Below, piece by piece: positions 11,957 through 26,900 of a DNA stretch of 64,000 nucleotides; the stretch's first letter is position 1, and each line of letters opens with the position of its first letter. This stretch comes from Lutraria lutraria (Eukaryota > Mollusca > Bivalvia > Venerida > Mactridae). The DNA lies in the NCBI GenBank assembly GCA_964023205.1, contig OZ026844.1, positions 6,012,840-6,076,839 on the forward strand. The letters run 5' to 3'. The position numbers and the translations under genes are program-made. The notes beneath the pieces were generated by a model. That model did not search any database. It was not told the origin of the DNA and saw only the letters and a program-made list of their open reading frames with translations.

Positions 11957-14900
11957 CTAAAATAGACAATTCATCACTAGATGAGACCAGTATCATAATG
12001 ACTTTATGTATACAAGAGGGCCAAGATGGCTCTATATCGCTTACATGTCAATCACTGCTCACTCATTATAACATTGTTTTGAACCGGTGACCTAGTTTTT
12101 GACCCAAGATGACCCATGTTAGAACTTGTCCTACATATGAATAAGACAAACATTCTGACAAAATTTGGTGAAGATCCAATCAAAACCATGAAAACTGCAG
12201 CATAGACAAGGCTTTCATAAGATATGACCTCGTGACATAGTTTTTGAACCCAGATGACCTATGTGCGAATTTGTCTTACATATCATTAAGACAAACATTC
12301 TGACAAGGTTTGGTAAAGATACAATCAAAATTTGACATCTACAGTGTTAACAAAGTTTTCCTAAGATTTAACCTGGTGACCTAGTTATTGACCCCAGATG
12401 ACCCATATTTGTACTTGACCGTTACATCATTTAAACAAACAATTTGACAAAGTTTAGTGAAGATCATTAAAAGCTTTTACAAGATTTTTTACCAAAGATT
12501 TGACCTGATGACCCAGTTTTTTACCCCAGCTGACCCATGTTCAACCTTACCCACATATTATTGAGGTGAACATTTTGACAAGGTTTGGTGAAGATCCAAT
12601 TATAACTGTGAAATCTATAGTGTTAACATAGTTTTTCATAAGATTTTACCTAACGACATAGTTTTTGACCCGAGATGACCCATCTTCGAACTCGTCCAAG
12701 ATATTATGAAGACAAACATTCTGACAAGGTTTCATGATGATCCAATCAAAACAGTGACTTCTACAGTGTTGACAAGGTTTTCCTGCAATTTGCCCTAGTG
12801 ACCTAGTTTTTCTACGGAAATGACCCATTATCAAACTTGACCTACATATTAATGAAATAAACATTCTGACAAAGTTTCAAGAAAATCCAATCAAAACAGT
12901 GATTTCTAGTGTTCACAAGGTTTTCCCTTATTTGGCCCTGGTGACCTAGTTTTTGACCCCAAATGGCCCAATATCAAACTTGTCCGAGATTTTGTCGATA
13001 TTAACGTTCTGACCCAGTTTTGCTAAAATTGGGCTAAAAATGTGGCCCCCTAGTGTGTTCACAACATAAAGTTTGACGACGCATGAGGCCGGACAGAGAC
13101 TGATCCTAAAAGCTCATCCTGTCACTTTGTGACATGTGAGCAAATAACAACAAGATGTATTTTTTAAAACACAACACCCTGTGACCTTAATCATTGCCCT
13201 GAAATGCACAGGTCTGGTAAAGGTTGGCATGATGAACCAACTTCTGAAGTTTGATGATTACAGGTAGAAGCGTTTTGGTTTTATAGTCAACATTAAAGTT
13301 TGGTACAAAAAACAGACAAACTGAAAAAAAAAATTGGAACAGATTTCAGGTCTAAACATTTCTGTATCATCTCCACTTACCTTCTCAACTTTCTGTAAGC
13401 CTATAGTTGGTTCATCAATCCAGCACAGTAATATATGTAAATCTTGTGCTCGTAATACAGGCTCCTAAAATAATGTAATCAGAAGTTATATATGAACTTT
13501 GTAATTAATTACATATCCAAAACAAACAAGCCAATTAAAAGTTCTTCCAAATCTTAAAATAAGCAGTACAACAAAGCCCCTAAAAACCGGAATTCTCAGA
13601 AAATTAGAAGAACTTCAAATGCATTTATTTTGGAATTTATCGAGTTCTCTCTGAAAACCGGAATTCTCAGAAAACCGGACTTTTAGTCCAGTCCGGAAGG
13701 TCCGTTTTTTTCAGGGGTTTTCTGTACAAGAAATATAACATTTAGCAGACATGGAATCAAGGTACTAAAAATTCAGAGAAAAGTCTTCAAGCTCCACTCT
13801 CATATACTTGATATGATCTATCGATATGGGGGCAAAAAAAACCCCACAGTGTACTCAAGCACTAACAATACCTTTAACTGGTCCAGCCAGTCCCACATGA
13901 GAAGTCCTAGTACAAGAGGATCACCTTCTGTAGCTAGTTGCATCCAAGCCATATCTGTTTCATTGAGTCCTGTCTGTAATAACGATAGTAAAACAAATAC
14001 AGTCAAACCTGTGATCAAAGGCAAGCCTTGGGATAAACAAAATGTGCCCTTTATATGGAGGTAATTTTGCTTTAAATAATCAATAAAGGTTTTGAAAGAA
14101 TGAGCATTTGTCATTAGGTGGCCATTATTCAGAGGTGGTTGCTAACACAGGTTTGGCTGAATGACACTTAAATAAGAATTTTAAATACTACAGTCCCAAT
14201 GTGTGACAAAAAGGTGATTAAAATGATCAGGGGAAGATTGGGGTAGAATTTTTAATCTTACATATTTCATCATAATTTTGCTGAATCAGGGGCAAGCATT
14301 CAAGAGACCTGGGTGATTCTGCTGTCTATTGAACATGACTTAGATATCATTGATGTCAAGACACAAATTCAAAAACAGACAGCATGTGCATGCATAAAAT
14401 TTTGTATATGTATTTCAATTATCTGACTTACATCAGATTTCATTTGAGAAGAACGTAAAAACCTATGAATAGTTAACAGTTTACCAAAATTTGCATGATT
14501 AAGAATATTAAAAAACATTGTACATATTTCCTAAGTCCACAACTTATAGGCTTTGAAATGGAGAATTTAAAAAAACACTACTAACCTCCAATTGTGTGGC
14601 CCTATCTCTTGTGTAAGACTCAATATTACTTGTTGATAAGGCATATCCTACAGTCTGTACATGGGCCTCAGACATGTCTACAGTCATCACAGACTGATCT
14701 ATACTCCAGTCAACTGTTCCGGTTATTGAACTATTCTCACTCAGTGTAGAGTCCATCTTACCATTCATTCTTAGATCCTTCTCAGCATCTTTTTGTTTAC
14801 TACTAGAGCTGACAGAAGACTTCAAATCTACTGTACTGTTTCCATACACAATAGAATCATCATCATCTTCCTCTTCATCACTTGCACAAGATGTTTTAGA

Positions 14901-17900
14901 CATAAAACCACTGTTAGAACTAGCTATAGAAGCTTTTTCAGAGTCATCCATAACCGATTTAAATTTATCGTCAGCTAAATCTTCCAAACTTATACTCTTA
15001 TAACGACCTCTCACAGCGGCTAAAGAACGCTTGTAGCGTTTCTTATTACTTGCAATAGAATCCTTAGAAGAGGATTTGTTAACGCGAATCGTTGAGTCAC
15101 TTTGTTCTGATGTCTGTGAAACATTCGAAAAAGTTGTTTTTAAATTGGTCGTTGGTTTATTTTTAGAATCTTTCTCTATATGACGTCGCAGCGAACTTCC
15201 TTTCTTTGCTAGCTCAAGCAATCTCTCACACACCGTGTAAATAATCTGAAGACATTAAGACAAAATTTTATGGTTATATCTGAAATTTAGACTACATGTT
15301 TTACATACTAGTATGACATCTTTACAATAATTAGCTCTGGGAAAAAAGCATCTTTGTTCAACCAATTCAAGATAAGTTATATCTGAATTCTAGCCTATTA
15401 CTTACAGTCAAACTAAAAGGTGTTAGCAGCCACCTCTGAATAAGGCCACTCTGTGAATAAAGGCCATTCTACTAAAAAACTGTCATTCATTATTTAGAAC
15501 AAATTTACCCTTGAACAAAGGTTACCTGTCAATTATATAGTCAAAGGTCACATTATGTCAATCTCAAGGAGGGTTTTTAATTGTTACAGGATTGAATGTA
15601 TTAGTATGCTATCTTTGAGTGCATTTGATTCGGTAAAGATTTCTACTTGAGGTCCAATCAAACGACAAGAGTTTAACGCTAGAGTCGAGGTTAAGGGTCA
15701 AAACTCGAGTCGACCCTAGGTTGTGAAGTAAAATGATGGCAAAAGCAAATGCAAAAGGCAAACAGTGCGCAAAATGTTTTAATGCACAAAGTATTCATCT
15801 GTTGCGCCCTTATTTTGTAACAAAACTGGAATTATCTTTTTAAAACAGAACTATTTATATGTGCTGAATATTTTTGAATGATGTTCCTATAAGTTGAGAT
15901 TATTCCATCAGAGCAAAGACAAATCAGAGGAGATTGTATTTTAATTGTAATCTATTCTGTAAAGCTTTATCTTGACTTGAGACAGACCATTAGCGGACTC
16001 TATATCCAATAACTGGCCAAAAATAGGAAGGATCGCATCATCCGCAGCCATGTTTGTTTACTACTCATTACTACTCGACCTGTATTATTCGAAGTTCTAA
16101 TGCACATGTGCATGCATAATCACTTTCAGCTCTAGTGTAGCCCTAGAGTTTTGAATCGAACACAACCTTTATGATAATTAGCACAGAGAAAAAGCACCTT
16201 GGTACAAAGTTCAACCTATTCAACTGGGTTCTGAAAGTAAATTGGGACCAGTTTTGTACATTATCATAAATGAGTTAGAAACAGTTTGATTATTAACAAG
16301 ATTACCAAAATTGGTTGTATGGCAATTAAAAAATTGAAATACTCAACAAACATTATGCAAGATTTCATTGCCTGACAAGAAGTTATTGACAATAGCGGTG
16401 CCAATACTCACCTGTTCACCACCATTGGTTAGATTTATCAACCTATGAGTTTCATGTTGCTACCTCTAATAGTTTCAGAGTTTTATAAGCTACATTAAAG
16501 TTGACTCATGACGCAGAAGCCGACTCCACAGTGATCACAATAGCTTGGCATTTTCTTTGAAAGCAGACAAGCTTAAAAGATAAAAAAATCGCAACAAAGA
16601 TAATATTCACCTTAGGAATGTGTTTTAATCTCCTAGCCTCATAACCATGCAGTATATGTCGCTGTCGATTCAAAAATTGTTGGAGGGAAAATTCATGGCT
16701 TCCTTTTTGTCTGAAACAGATTAAGTATAAAAACAACTGAAAATCACCATGAGGAATTAACAGACAAACTATTTGTATGAATTGTAAGCACTATTTATTT
16801 ATCCCTAGATCTATAAAAAAATTGAACACAAAATTCCTAATTATCATTTGGCTTAATATGAAGGGGTAGATGTAAGCACTGAGGAAATATGTTGTACAAC
16901 GGTTATAATTAATATGAAAAATCAGTCATTTGTAACTTGTTGAGATTAACAAGCCAACAGGGGCCAGTGAAGTTGAGTGGTAACAGTTTTGGACTTGTAA
17001 TCACAGCTCCTCACTACTGTAAGTTCGAATCAGACTTGGAACCAGACAAACTTCATACGTGAGGTACCAGTATATTGACGGGGTTTTCCTTCACTGTTAA
17101 GGCTGGAATTAAAGGCTGGTTGCCAAATGACCCTGGCTGTTGTTAGTGAAGTTAAACCCCATGGCAGAGAAAGTATTACGCTTGTACCATAAATATTTTA
17201 TGGTTAAAATCAGGGTAAAAATATTAAGCAGACTGGACAGTACAACATTACAAGATTTACAATATATAGATATTCAAAAATAGACATCAAACTGCTTAAA
17301 TGTGAGATTATGATAAGAAAAGTTAATGATTAAGGAATACATTTCAGTCTTTGATATTAACTACCGGTAACTCTAAAATATTATACAAATGAACATACAG
17401 TTTTTTCTATACAGAGAGCTTGTATCTTTGGTTTACTTACATCTGATTTTAAAACGAATATATAGAACTTGCTAAGTTAACTTTCTTTGCTTTACATTCC
17501 TTATTTTCAAGAATCATAACTAGTTTATGCACAAATAATTAATGATAATAACAAATTCTTCACAGTGTCTTAAATGAATTGTCATCTAAGACAATGATTT
17601 TACATTAAATACACACAATTTCTCTTTCTTATGACAATTTGTGTAAAAGCCCACAGGATATTCTGATCTTTCCATAAGACTTATTTATTTGGAATAAAGG
17701 CCTTTTTTTTCAACAATTTTTCAGTTATATACGTCGGCCAGTTCACTTCACCAGTTTTTCCTGGACTATATTCTAACCAGTACTAACATACCCTTCCTTA
17801 AGGTACAGGTAACTTCTCTACATGTGGAGGAAAATTGACCTGACATGACCGGGAATTGAACCAGAATTGCCGGGTTACAAATCCAGTGCTTTAACCACTG

Positions 17901-20900
17901 GACCATGGCCTTAGCCTTTCAATTACAAATGTACATAGGAGAAGAGTAGAAAAAATGAACATTTATAGAAGGTTAAAAATAAACAGAGGTAGATGTATTA
18001 ATTGGACAATATAATTATCTTATAATAACAACTCAGTTCTATAAGTAGGTAAATATAGGTGGGAGTTACTGTACATAACTGGTAATAATAGAACTATGTG
18101 GATATGAAATTTATGTAATGGTAACATGGTATGGTGACTTGTTAGGATTGGAGTAAACTCCAAGGTAAGTATTACATAAAGGTGTACAACTATTGCACTT
18201 TTTTCTGTTAAATATAACAACTAATCTTCATCAAATACTGATCTTTGATATACTAGTATCTGTAAGTTTTCACATCTCAACTTGATAGTACTCATCATAC
18301 ATCCTTCTACTTCAGAAAAATCCAATCAGTTTTAAAATTTTAATTCATATTATGAACACGAGCCCCCAAACCAATCGCTTAAATTACTTTTAAATATTTC
18401 ATAGTTTCAATATCTTAAGTTATACATGAACTTTATGTTTCAGTTTTGAATTGAAATTATTTTCGATACACATTATTGAAATTTTGAATGATCAAAATTT
18501 AACACATTTGATAAGAAACAAGAGTGCCAGGTCACATATTATGCCCGTCAAAATTAATTTTTCAAAGCATCAAGGGGCATAACTCTCATGGCTATAAACA
18601 TTTCCATCAGGTTTGGTGAGGATTGGAATAAAACTGTTTGAATTAGAGAGTGGACACCATTGTGAATGCAGCCCGCCAGCCTGCCCGCCATGGATATTTC
18701 CATAATATGACCCTTTTTCAAACAGGCGTATAAAAAAATTAATGACAAAAAGGAAACAGTTCTTTACACATATAAGTCATACTTTACTACAGACTATGAG
18801 TGTATGGTATAGTAGCTAAGCATGTGTCTATAAAACATAAATAATAAGTGGGGTGGGTTCAGGCAAATAAAATAATACTGTGCAGCTACATGTATAAGGA
18901 TGTGACTGACATAAATAATACAGCAAATAGTTTAAGTGCTTGCCCCACTTTTTTATCCAATCAGTGACAAGAACTTTAAACATTTTTGGCTTTCTTTTTT
19001 TAATAAAAAATAAACCAGCATTCTAACATCTTATAGTTTTGCAGAATGACAAGAATGGGTAGGCACTATGACAGCCAGAATGCATATAAGGGTGTCTTCA
19101 TAAATAAGAAAGCTACAGTCTGTAATGCTCCTTTTAAGCTTTCTGATTTATGAAAAACACCCATATATGAACTCTAACCTATGCATTAAATGACATGCAG
19201 GGTACAGTATCCAAGGCGGTGAAATCATGCAAGGGTATAAATAGTTCTAAATCAATAAAATCACACAAAGCAATCAAAGATTTGCGGATAACTCTAATTA
19301 GGTCAAAAATATCCCCAGATAACTTTCAGCTCAAATGATTTTTTTCTATGAAAGGAAATATAAAAACTAGAATTCAATGTAATCACTCTATAAATTCAGT
19401 ACTTAAAATTATCTTATATAATCTAACCTATTCTAAAGTCTATATAAGTTTAAATAGTTTAAATTTATAAAATAATAATCTACAATAACACCGGTAATAA
19501 ATTTAAATGGTATAAAGTTAACAATTAATTGACAATATACCAACATTAGTTAAATAAACTAATGTCTATAATAGAAGAGAAAATACACAAAGAAATTAGT
19601 AAGTCTACTAGATGACGGAGGAATACCTCTCATTCCAAGATGGCTTCCTGTAACATAACATGCAAATATCCTATCATAATATCATTCACAAAAAAAACAT
19701 GCAAAGGGTCAACACATACAATACAAAAGTATAAAAAAACAGGTATCATATACATGTATATATATCGACTGTGGCTGGGTTAATGGAATTATTTACAAAA
19801 GCATAAACAAGTAATTACTAATTAGTGATTATTGTGAGACATGCAGTTTCAGTATGTATTCATGCTGTTGTTCTTATTTTACAAAGGGACACAACTTCAG
19901 ACTGCTCTCAAATAAAACTAGAGGTTTGTCACAGAGGTGACTAATACCCCCGCCGCCGCTTTGACACTAAGAATGCAATAGTACACTATACGGCTAAGTT
20001 CAAGGGCACATATCTCTGAAATGAGTGGATCACTTGGCATAAAAAATGTGTCTTGCACATCTACATTTCATACTGATAATATATTTCAAGGTTTCAATTC
20101 AATCCCTAAAAAAATGTGGTAGTAGTTTGCTCCACAAACATTCATGAAGTAAGAATGCCATTATACACTATATGGCTAAGTTCAAGGGCATATAACTCTG
20201 GAATGAGTGAATTGCTGGCCATGAAAATTGCGTCTTGAATCGCACATCTATACTTCATGTGATAAAATATTTCAAACTTGTGATATTGATGAACCGACTG
20301 ACTGAGTGACCGTCACTTGCTTAAATGTTTATGCAGACACAGATCTGGAGCCCTGTCCCTTTATTTCAGACAGTGCAAACACATAGCATCTTCATCTTTA
20401 TTGATTGAATGAAAGCACACGAGGATATTGACATCATGTTAATTTTATTAACCTAAAACTCTCCTTTTCATCAAACATGATTGTACTGAGAAAAGTTACA
20501 ATCTATAGAGCTCTGTGAATTACCTTTTTGTGTATAGTGTGTCAGTGCAAAACATGCCAATAAATTTATCATAAGGGATGAGATATACCATGTTATATTG
20601 GGAAATTTTAAATCAAATAAAAAACAATACATATATTATAAGGCAGGACAAAATTACATGTATCAAGACCTCTTTTTAAGATGACTTAGCATTTTAAAAA
20701 ATCTGTATTTAGATACAATTTATCATAGCATCTGCATTATTGACAGATACAATGTACAGTATTACTTAAGCAGTGCACGAATACAAGAACAAGTCTTAAT
20801 AAAGATTATGAAAAATATTATGACATTCTGAGTTAATAAGTACCAGTAAACTGTTGTTTTCTATGTGGTTAAAAATAAATTCAATGCGGACAAAGGAGTT

Positions 20901-23900
20901 TTTATATATTTGTGTTAACACTTCAATATCAAATTCATCACCAAACAATATCAGCATATATATAGGAGAAAATTACCTCGAAGCAAAGACAGTCCTGAAT
21001 GGATGTAGGTACAGCTCAAATTCTCCTATAACTCGCATCTGTTCACGAGTCTGTATGGAATTAGGTCTGCAAGAAAATTAATTAATAATACAATAATGCC
21101 ATTTTTGAAACACACTAGAAAACTATAATATGGATAACATACAGTACAACCTCCCCAGAGCGGCCCTCTGTAGAGCAACAACCTCTCTATAACAACACCT
21201 TCAAAATTTCCCTAAGTTGATATTTACTATAAATTTAACCTCTGTAGAGCAACAACCTCTAAACAACAGCCAATATTTGCAGCTCCCACTGGTTGTTGCT
21301 CTACAGAGGTTGTACTGTACTTCAATAGAGTTGACACATCAATAACTTTTATATATACAGAGGACTCTCACTTGCTCGATTTTGCTGAGTCAGCCGAAAT
21401 CAATTCCAGATATAGTGAGAGTCAAACATATTTTTCACTTCATGAAATAGAGTTATTTACCTTGCATAATTTGTACTGCGTAATGTGCTTGTATAACAAA
21501 ATGTGCATTATAATAATTTAATCATATATGCTCATCATACCACTCACAATCAATTCTTGGACGTCTGTGAGTTACGTTATAACATGTTATTATCTATTAC
21601 ATTCTCTCTGAATAAATAGAACATTTAAAATCAATATTATCAACTCTTCCACATCAACATGTACGTTGCTTGAATACTAGTTTCACTATTATGTATCATC
21701 ATACATCTGACTCGCCTTCCGGAACTGAATCTTCACTTAGAAATGAAAATCCAGGACGTAATGGACAAAAAATATAGAAAAACGAATTTTTATCACAAGG
21801 GTCCTTAAAAAGTATTAAGACAGATCAAACTTGACAATTTGGGAGAAAATATTGGTCCCAGAACACATCTTGCAGTGATTTTCTACAGACACAGCCAATT
21901 TTAAGTGTAATACGCATTTGGAGAGAAAGAAAAGGGTCGCTGTAGACAGAACAACCCTACAAACAAGCGGTATCTAAGTAAGTCTCAACTGGAAATTAAA
22001 AAAGCACCAAAATTTCTGAATGAAAGCATGTATATATATATAAAAAAATCTTACCTTTTTTCTCGTACATAATGGATGGCCTCTCTACCTGAGATTCTAT
22101 TTGTGAACACAAGATAACAAGCTATGATAACACCAGTACGTCCTAAGACAGAAATGAAAAATATTATTAAAGTGATAGTATTTGCAAATAAATGACCAAT
22201 CTGAAAACTCAGTAGGTGATACTGATATGGAAGTTTTAGTAGCATAAAATATCATTAATTACATAAAACACACAGATACTATAAGAAACCATGGTACCCA
22301 TATATATTCCATGTATATGGAATCATTAGTGCAGTAAATATTTGATGTGTCAAACAATATATCAAGTAAGCTTTCTGTATGATAAAAATATCAAAATACA
22401 GAGCAACCTCTCCAAAGCAACACCCTTTGGGAGTAGCATAAGTATGTTGTTGTTGAGAGTTTATAGATCTAAAAAAAGTTAATTTTTAAATTGTGCAGTG
22501 GGAACAAATCATGCTGTTGTTGAAGGAAGAGTTTTTTGCTCAAGAGGGGGCCACTCTGGAGAGGTTGTACTGTATGTGTAAAATCAATATATTAAGAAAG
22601 CTTTCTGTATGACAAGTATCAAAATATGTGTAAAATCAATATATTAAATAAGCTTTCTGTATGACAAGTATCAAAATATGTGTAAAATCAATATATTAAA
22701 TAAGCTTTCTGTATGACATAAGTATCAACATAATATTATGTGTAAAATCAATATATTAAGAAAGCTTTCTGTATGACAAGTATCAAAATATGTGTAAAAT
22801 CACTATATCAAGTAAGCTTTCAATCTGTATGACAAAAATATCAAAATCATGAAACAAATCAAGTAGTGTAAGTGAAACGGAATATTTCAATTCTATTTTT
22901 AGATTGTAACAAATTACGGTAATCAATGGCATTTATGTAATAATAATAACTGATGCAGAAGCTATCAAATATTTACAATCAAAGAGAAGAAATAATTACC
23001 TCTACCAGCGTGGCAATGTACAGCCACTTTTCCTTGAGATACGGCAAATTGCATCACTTTTACCATATCTAATATCGTACTAAGGGAAGCAACTCCGTAA
23101 TCAGGCCTAAAATTCAGAAGAAATTTTTATTTATAAACAAAATTATAATGTAATTGAAACAATATGGTGATATTAGAAAAGTAAATCCCACTTACAAGAG
23201 ATGGGGTAGAATTCTTTTCATGATAAATCATACAAAAATATGGAATCCAAGATTAGGATTTTAGCGGGGTAAATAACGAAAAAATAGTGCAAATTGTCAT
23301 ACAAGCATCAAATTTTGCACACATGTTGGGAATGATATGTAGAAACGATTTAGGGTGTGTGCCAAAGTTCAAGTGCCTCGATTCAAGATGGCCGCCAAGT
23401 TTTCAAAATGGCCGCCAAATATATGTTCAATCATAGAAATTGTTATCAAAATTCTCAATACCAATGAATTATACTATCTTAGCTCATTTTCATAACATGT
23501 CTAGTATGTTTATATATACATATAAGTAAATTCAAACGATTTTTGTAAAATGCCCCCCCCCCCCCCCGACCTCTAATAGTAATGGTACATATATCGTGAC
23601 CCATTTGCCTTAGTGCTATTTTAGGCATACATTAGTTAATTGTTACAGGAAAGAAGTCATCCGGATTTATTGTGAGGAGGGCTGCATACCGATATGGACA
23701 TTACATTCCAAGTCTTTTTGTCCTTTCCACGGAGAGCCGACACGGTGTCACACCCGGTAAATGCGTTATAAAATGGAAGAACTTATAATTTTTTGCCCAA
23801 TTGTTTCGACAATTTCATGCGTCGGAAACCAACTGAAGTCTTTTGTTTTACCAAACTCCATCCAAATAGTGCCAGTATTGATTTTTTTTAAAACAGACAC

Positions 23901-26900
23901 TGAAAGAACAATTATGTCTGTGTCAGAACCCTTCACCACGTGCTTTTACAAGTCGTTATCCACAGTGTGTTTCATATGCAAAATATCCTAGTGACACCAT
24001 CTTCATGGGTGCATGTGGTCAATATAGTTATGTAGTAATCAGTGTTGCTAATCATATTTTGGTCTTTCGTCCCAAATATAGCATCAGGTGCTTTAATCTG
24101 TAGCCAAATTCAGTAGCTCCGTTGTGTTATGATACATCTTTAAAAAGTTATGGTAGTTGCTTGAAATCTTGTTCGAATCCTTTACAAACAACTGTTTATA
24201 CCTGATCAACGAGCGGTTCTTGCCCTTGCTTTTAAATAGGAAGATAAAGATCGAACAAATTCTATTCGAGAGTGTGTTAGAAAGCAGCATCCAGGAATTG
24301 ATACAAAAACATATGTAATGTAGCCATCAAACGTTACCGCAGCCCCCAAAGTACTAATTATAAATGAAGCGCCGTCAAAAATCAGAGCATCAGCAAGAAG
24401 TTCGTCTATTGGAATTGTCGCGTTTTGTTCGACTACTTGAACGAGTTGCGACTTAGTTCGAATATTCAAAATGCCATTGTATGAAAGTGAATAAGGTTAA
24501 GTTTGATCTTCGTGCTTCAAAAAATCATCCAAATCGCACTAACGATTCTGGCAAGACATAAAACGACGTGAAAAAAGATCACAGTTTGCTTTCAATATTA
24601 CTGAAGATTTCACTCCCCAGACTACATTCTTTAACTTTCTACTATTCTATTTGAAGATAAAGGTATAATAAAATATTAAAGTCATATCAAGTTAATGAAT
24701 AAGGACCCGAACGAATATAATATATGTTGTCTAATGCGAAAATAAAGGGAACAAGTTTGTTTAGAACTTTATAATACAAAATTTGCTTCTCTCTATGATT
24801 GGACAAATATATGTGTCATTATCTGAGTGCAAGAATCTGGTTCCAAAACTGAATCTGAGAACTTATTTTTCCCGTATGTCAGACCAGACTTCAATCGAGA
24901 GACACTGAAGTTCAGAACGGTTTCAGATTTATCCCGTATATTCACCAAATATTAATTTATATAGAGCACACGCTGTGGTCGGGTGGGCAGGTCGTGTTCT
25001 AGAAGCAACATCAATGGTAGCGATATTGGCAACCGTAAGTGTCGATATCCACCCACTATCTTTCAAAATAATACCAAGAACTTTCAGAGGCACCATTCTA
25101 ACGTACAAACCACCAAACATAACAACAAACTTTGGCCATTGCCACTGAATTTGTTTGGCAATAGCGAACAAAGAAACTTGACATAGATTAGGGAAATTGG
25201 TGGCTTCCCGGACCTTATCTATGGAATGTTTTATGGTGGCAACGGAAAGAGCTTGCTCATGTAAGATAGGTAAGAGAGCATTCAGCGATAGTTGAAACGA
25301 GGACGCCCGCTTTTTATTGGCATGGAAAGCCGCCCAAGACATGCAATCAAAACTTTTTGAAGGCATTGATAATCAAAGTTTCATATTTTGTTTGATGATG
25401 CTGGTCTGCATATCAAGAAAGTTATCAGGCAATGTAGATGGTGGATTAGTTTTTGAAAAGTATGCTGGAATTATACTTGTGTATTGTTCGGGTATAGATG
25501 GTACCCCGATTGATGCGGGCTTATCGCCAATGTACAAACGTGGTTTTTTTCACCGTCAACCTTCTTATAGGTATGCTGAAATAAAGAAATGGCCGTCCCA
25601 TGAAATGATGATTTTGACGTAGTGGAGCAACATTTGTTGTCAATGTTGTGTTGTGAAGAGTCCATGGTGTAGCATTGGTGAATCAAACTACTCCATATCG
25701 CTGAACAACAGCTCATCCAAACATTGTGGAAAGTTCAAGGACACGGTTATATTATCTACATATACCGCACTGAAACAAGATATCAATTAGATGTCGTTTC
25801 CTTGTCTACACAAAATCAAAAGGCCAATGTAACTAGTAAATGGTGGTTCATTTGTCTAGGAATGAAGATTGACATTTGCTGCACGATGAATACCTCGATG
25901 ACAGTTATAGTAATAGCAAAGGAAACTTCCACTATTCCACCTGTGCTTCAATATTTGGTCAATATTGTACCTTACTCACTAATTCAAAAGATGGTTTGGG
26001 TACTGATTTCAAATGACTTCTGATACGAAATAACAAATGGACCACTGAATTTGTTTTCATGGTCAATCATACGTCCACGTACCATTTGAACAGTCTTTGC
26101 TAAATGAAACGGGTCATAACAATGCAGGACCTATATTTTTCTTCAAAGTTTATGAGACTTTCTTACCGCATTGATGTGGTTCTAATTCAGGAACTTAGCA
26201 CGAACTTCTCTCATTTAATCGAGTTCTGTGAATGTACGTTGGATGTTTCAGTGTCTGTTCATACATAGATGCCTGTATAGACAGTTGAACCATGACACAC
26301 ATCCGACAAAGTCTGTGTTTCGAATATGTATGTAATTATTTCAGCAAATGCTTTTTTCTCGAATGCCGTGTATTCGACCGACTTCTCATTACGTTTTGTA
26401 TTGCACGTTTTCTCTGTTACTAAGAGATGCAATACTATTAATGCTATTTCATTTCAAGAGCGTCACCATAATCGGCATTGTGTTTAGCCAATAAAGAATT
26501 GGATGTTTTGGCACACTCATTGATGTATCGGTATTCGATGACTGGTCATATCAAGTTCATCAAATTATACATTTAAAAGCTAAACCATAATTATTATTTA
26601 CTTGAATGAATTCAATGTATAAAGCCCATTGCCAGTGATTTGAAACAAATAGCATATTTGGTTGGCCTTCTATAAACCAATATTACACGTACTTTAAAAA
26701 AAATATAACAACGGTATAAACTCTTCTGTATTTGGAACTACATTTCAACAATTAGCCTTAAAATTACTATAAATGAATAATGCAGGGAACCGTGCCTCAG
26801 ATGTTTACAGTGTCCAATGTTCGTTAGATAGTCCGTATCCTGAAACCCGCTGATAGACTAAAATGAAATCAAACATCCAATTCTGAGGCACGGTTTCATA

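Noticed and set aside
22573..22850. CRISPR-like regular repeats
   Set aside because: Units are contiguous and AT-rich without distinct spacers, in a eukaryotic intron; a simple tandem array.
25317..26023. Plus-strand open frames of about 100 codons
   Set aside because: They are antisense to or beside the decayed minus-strand transposon gene, which has the recognisable motifs.
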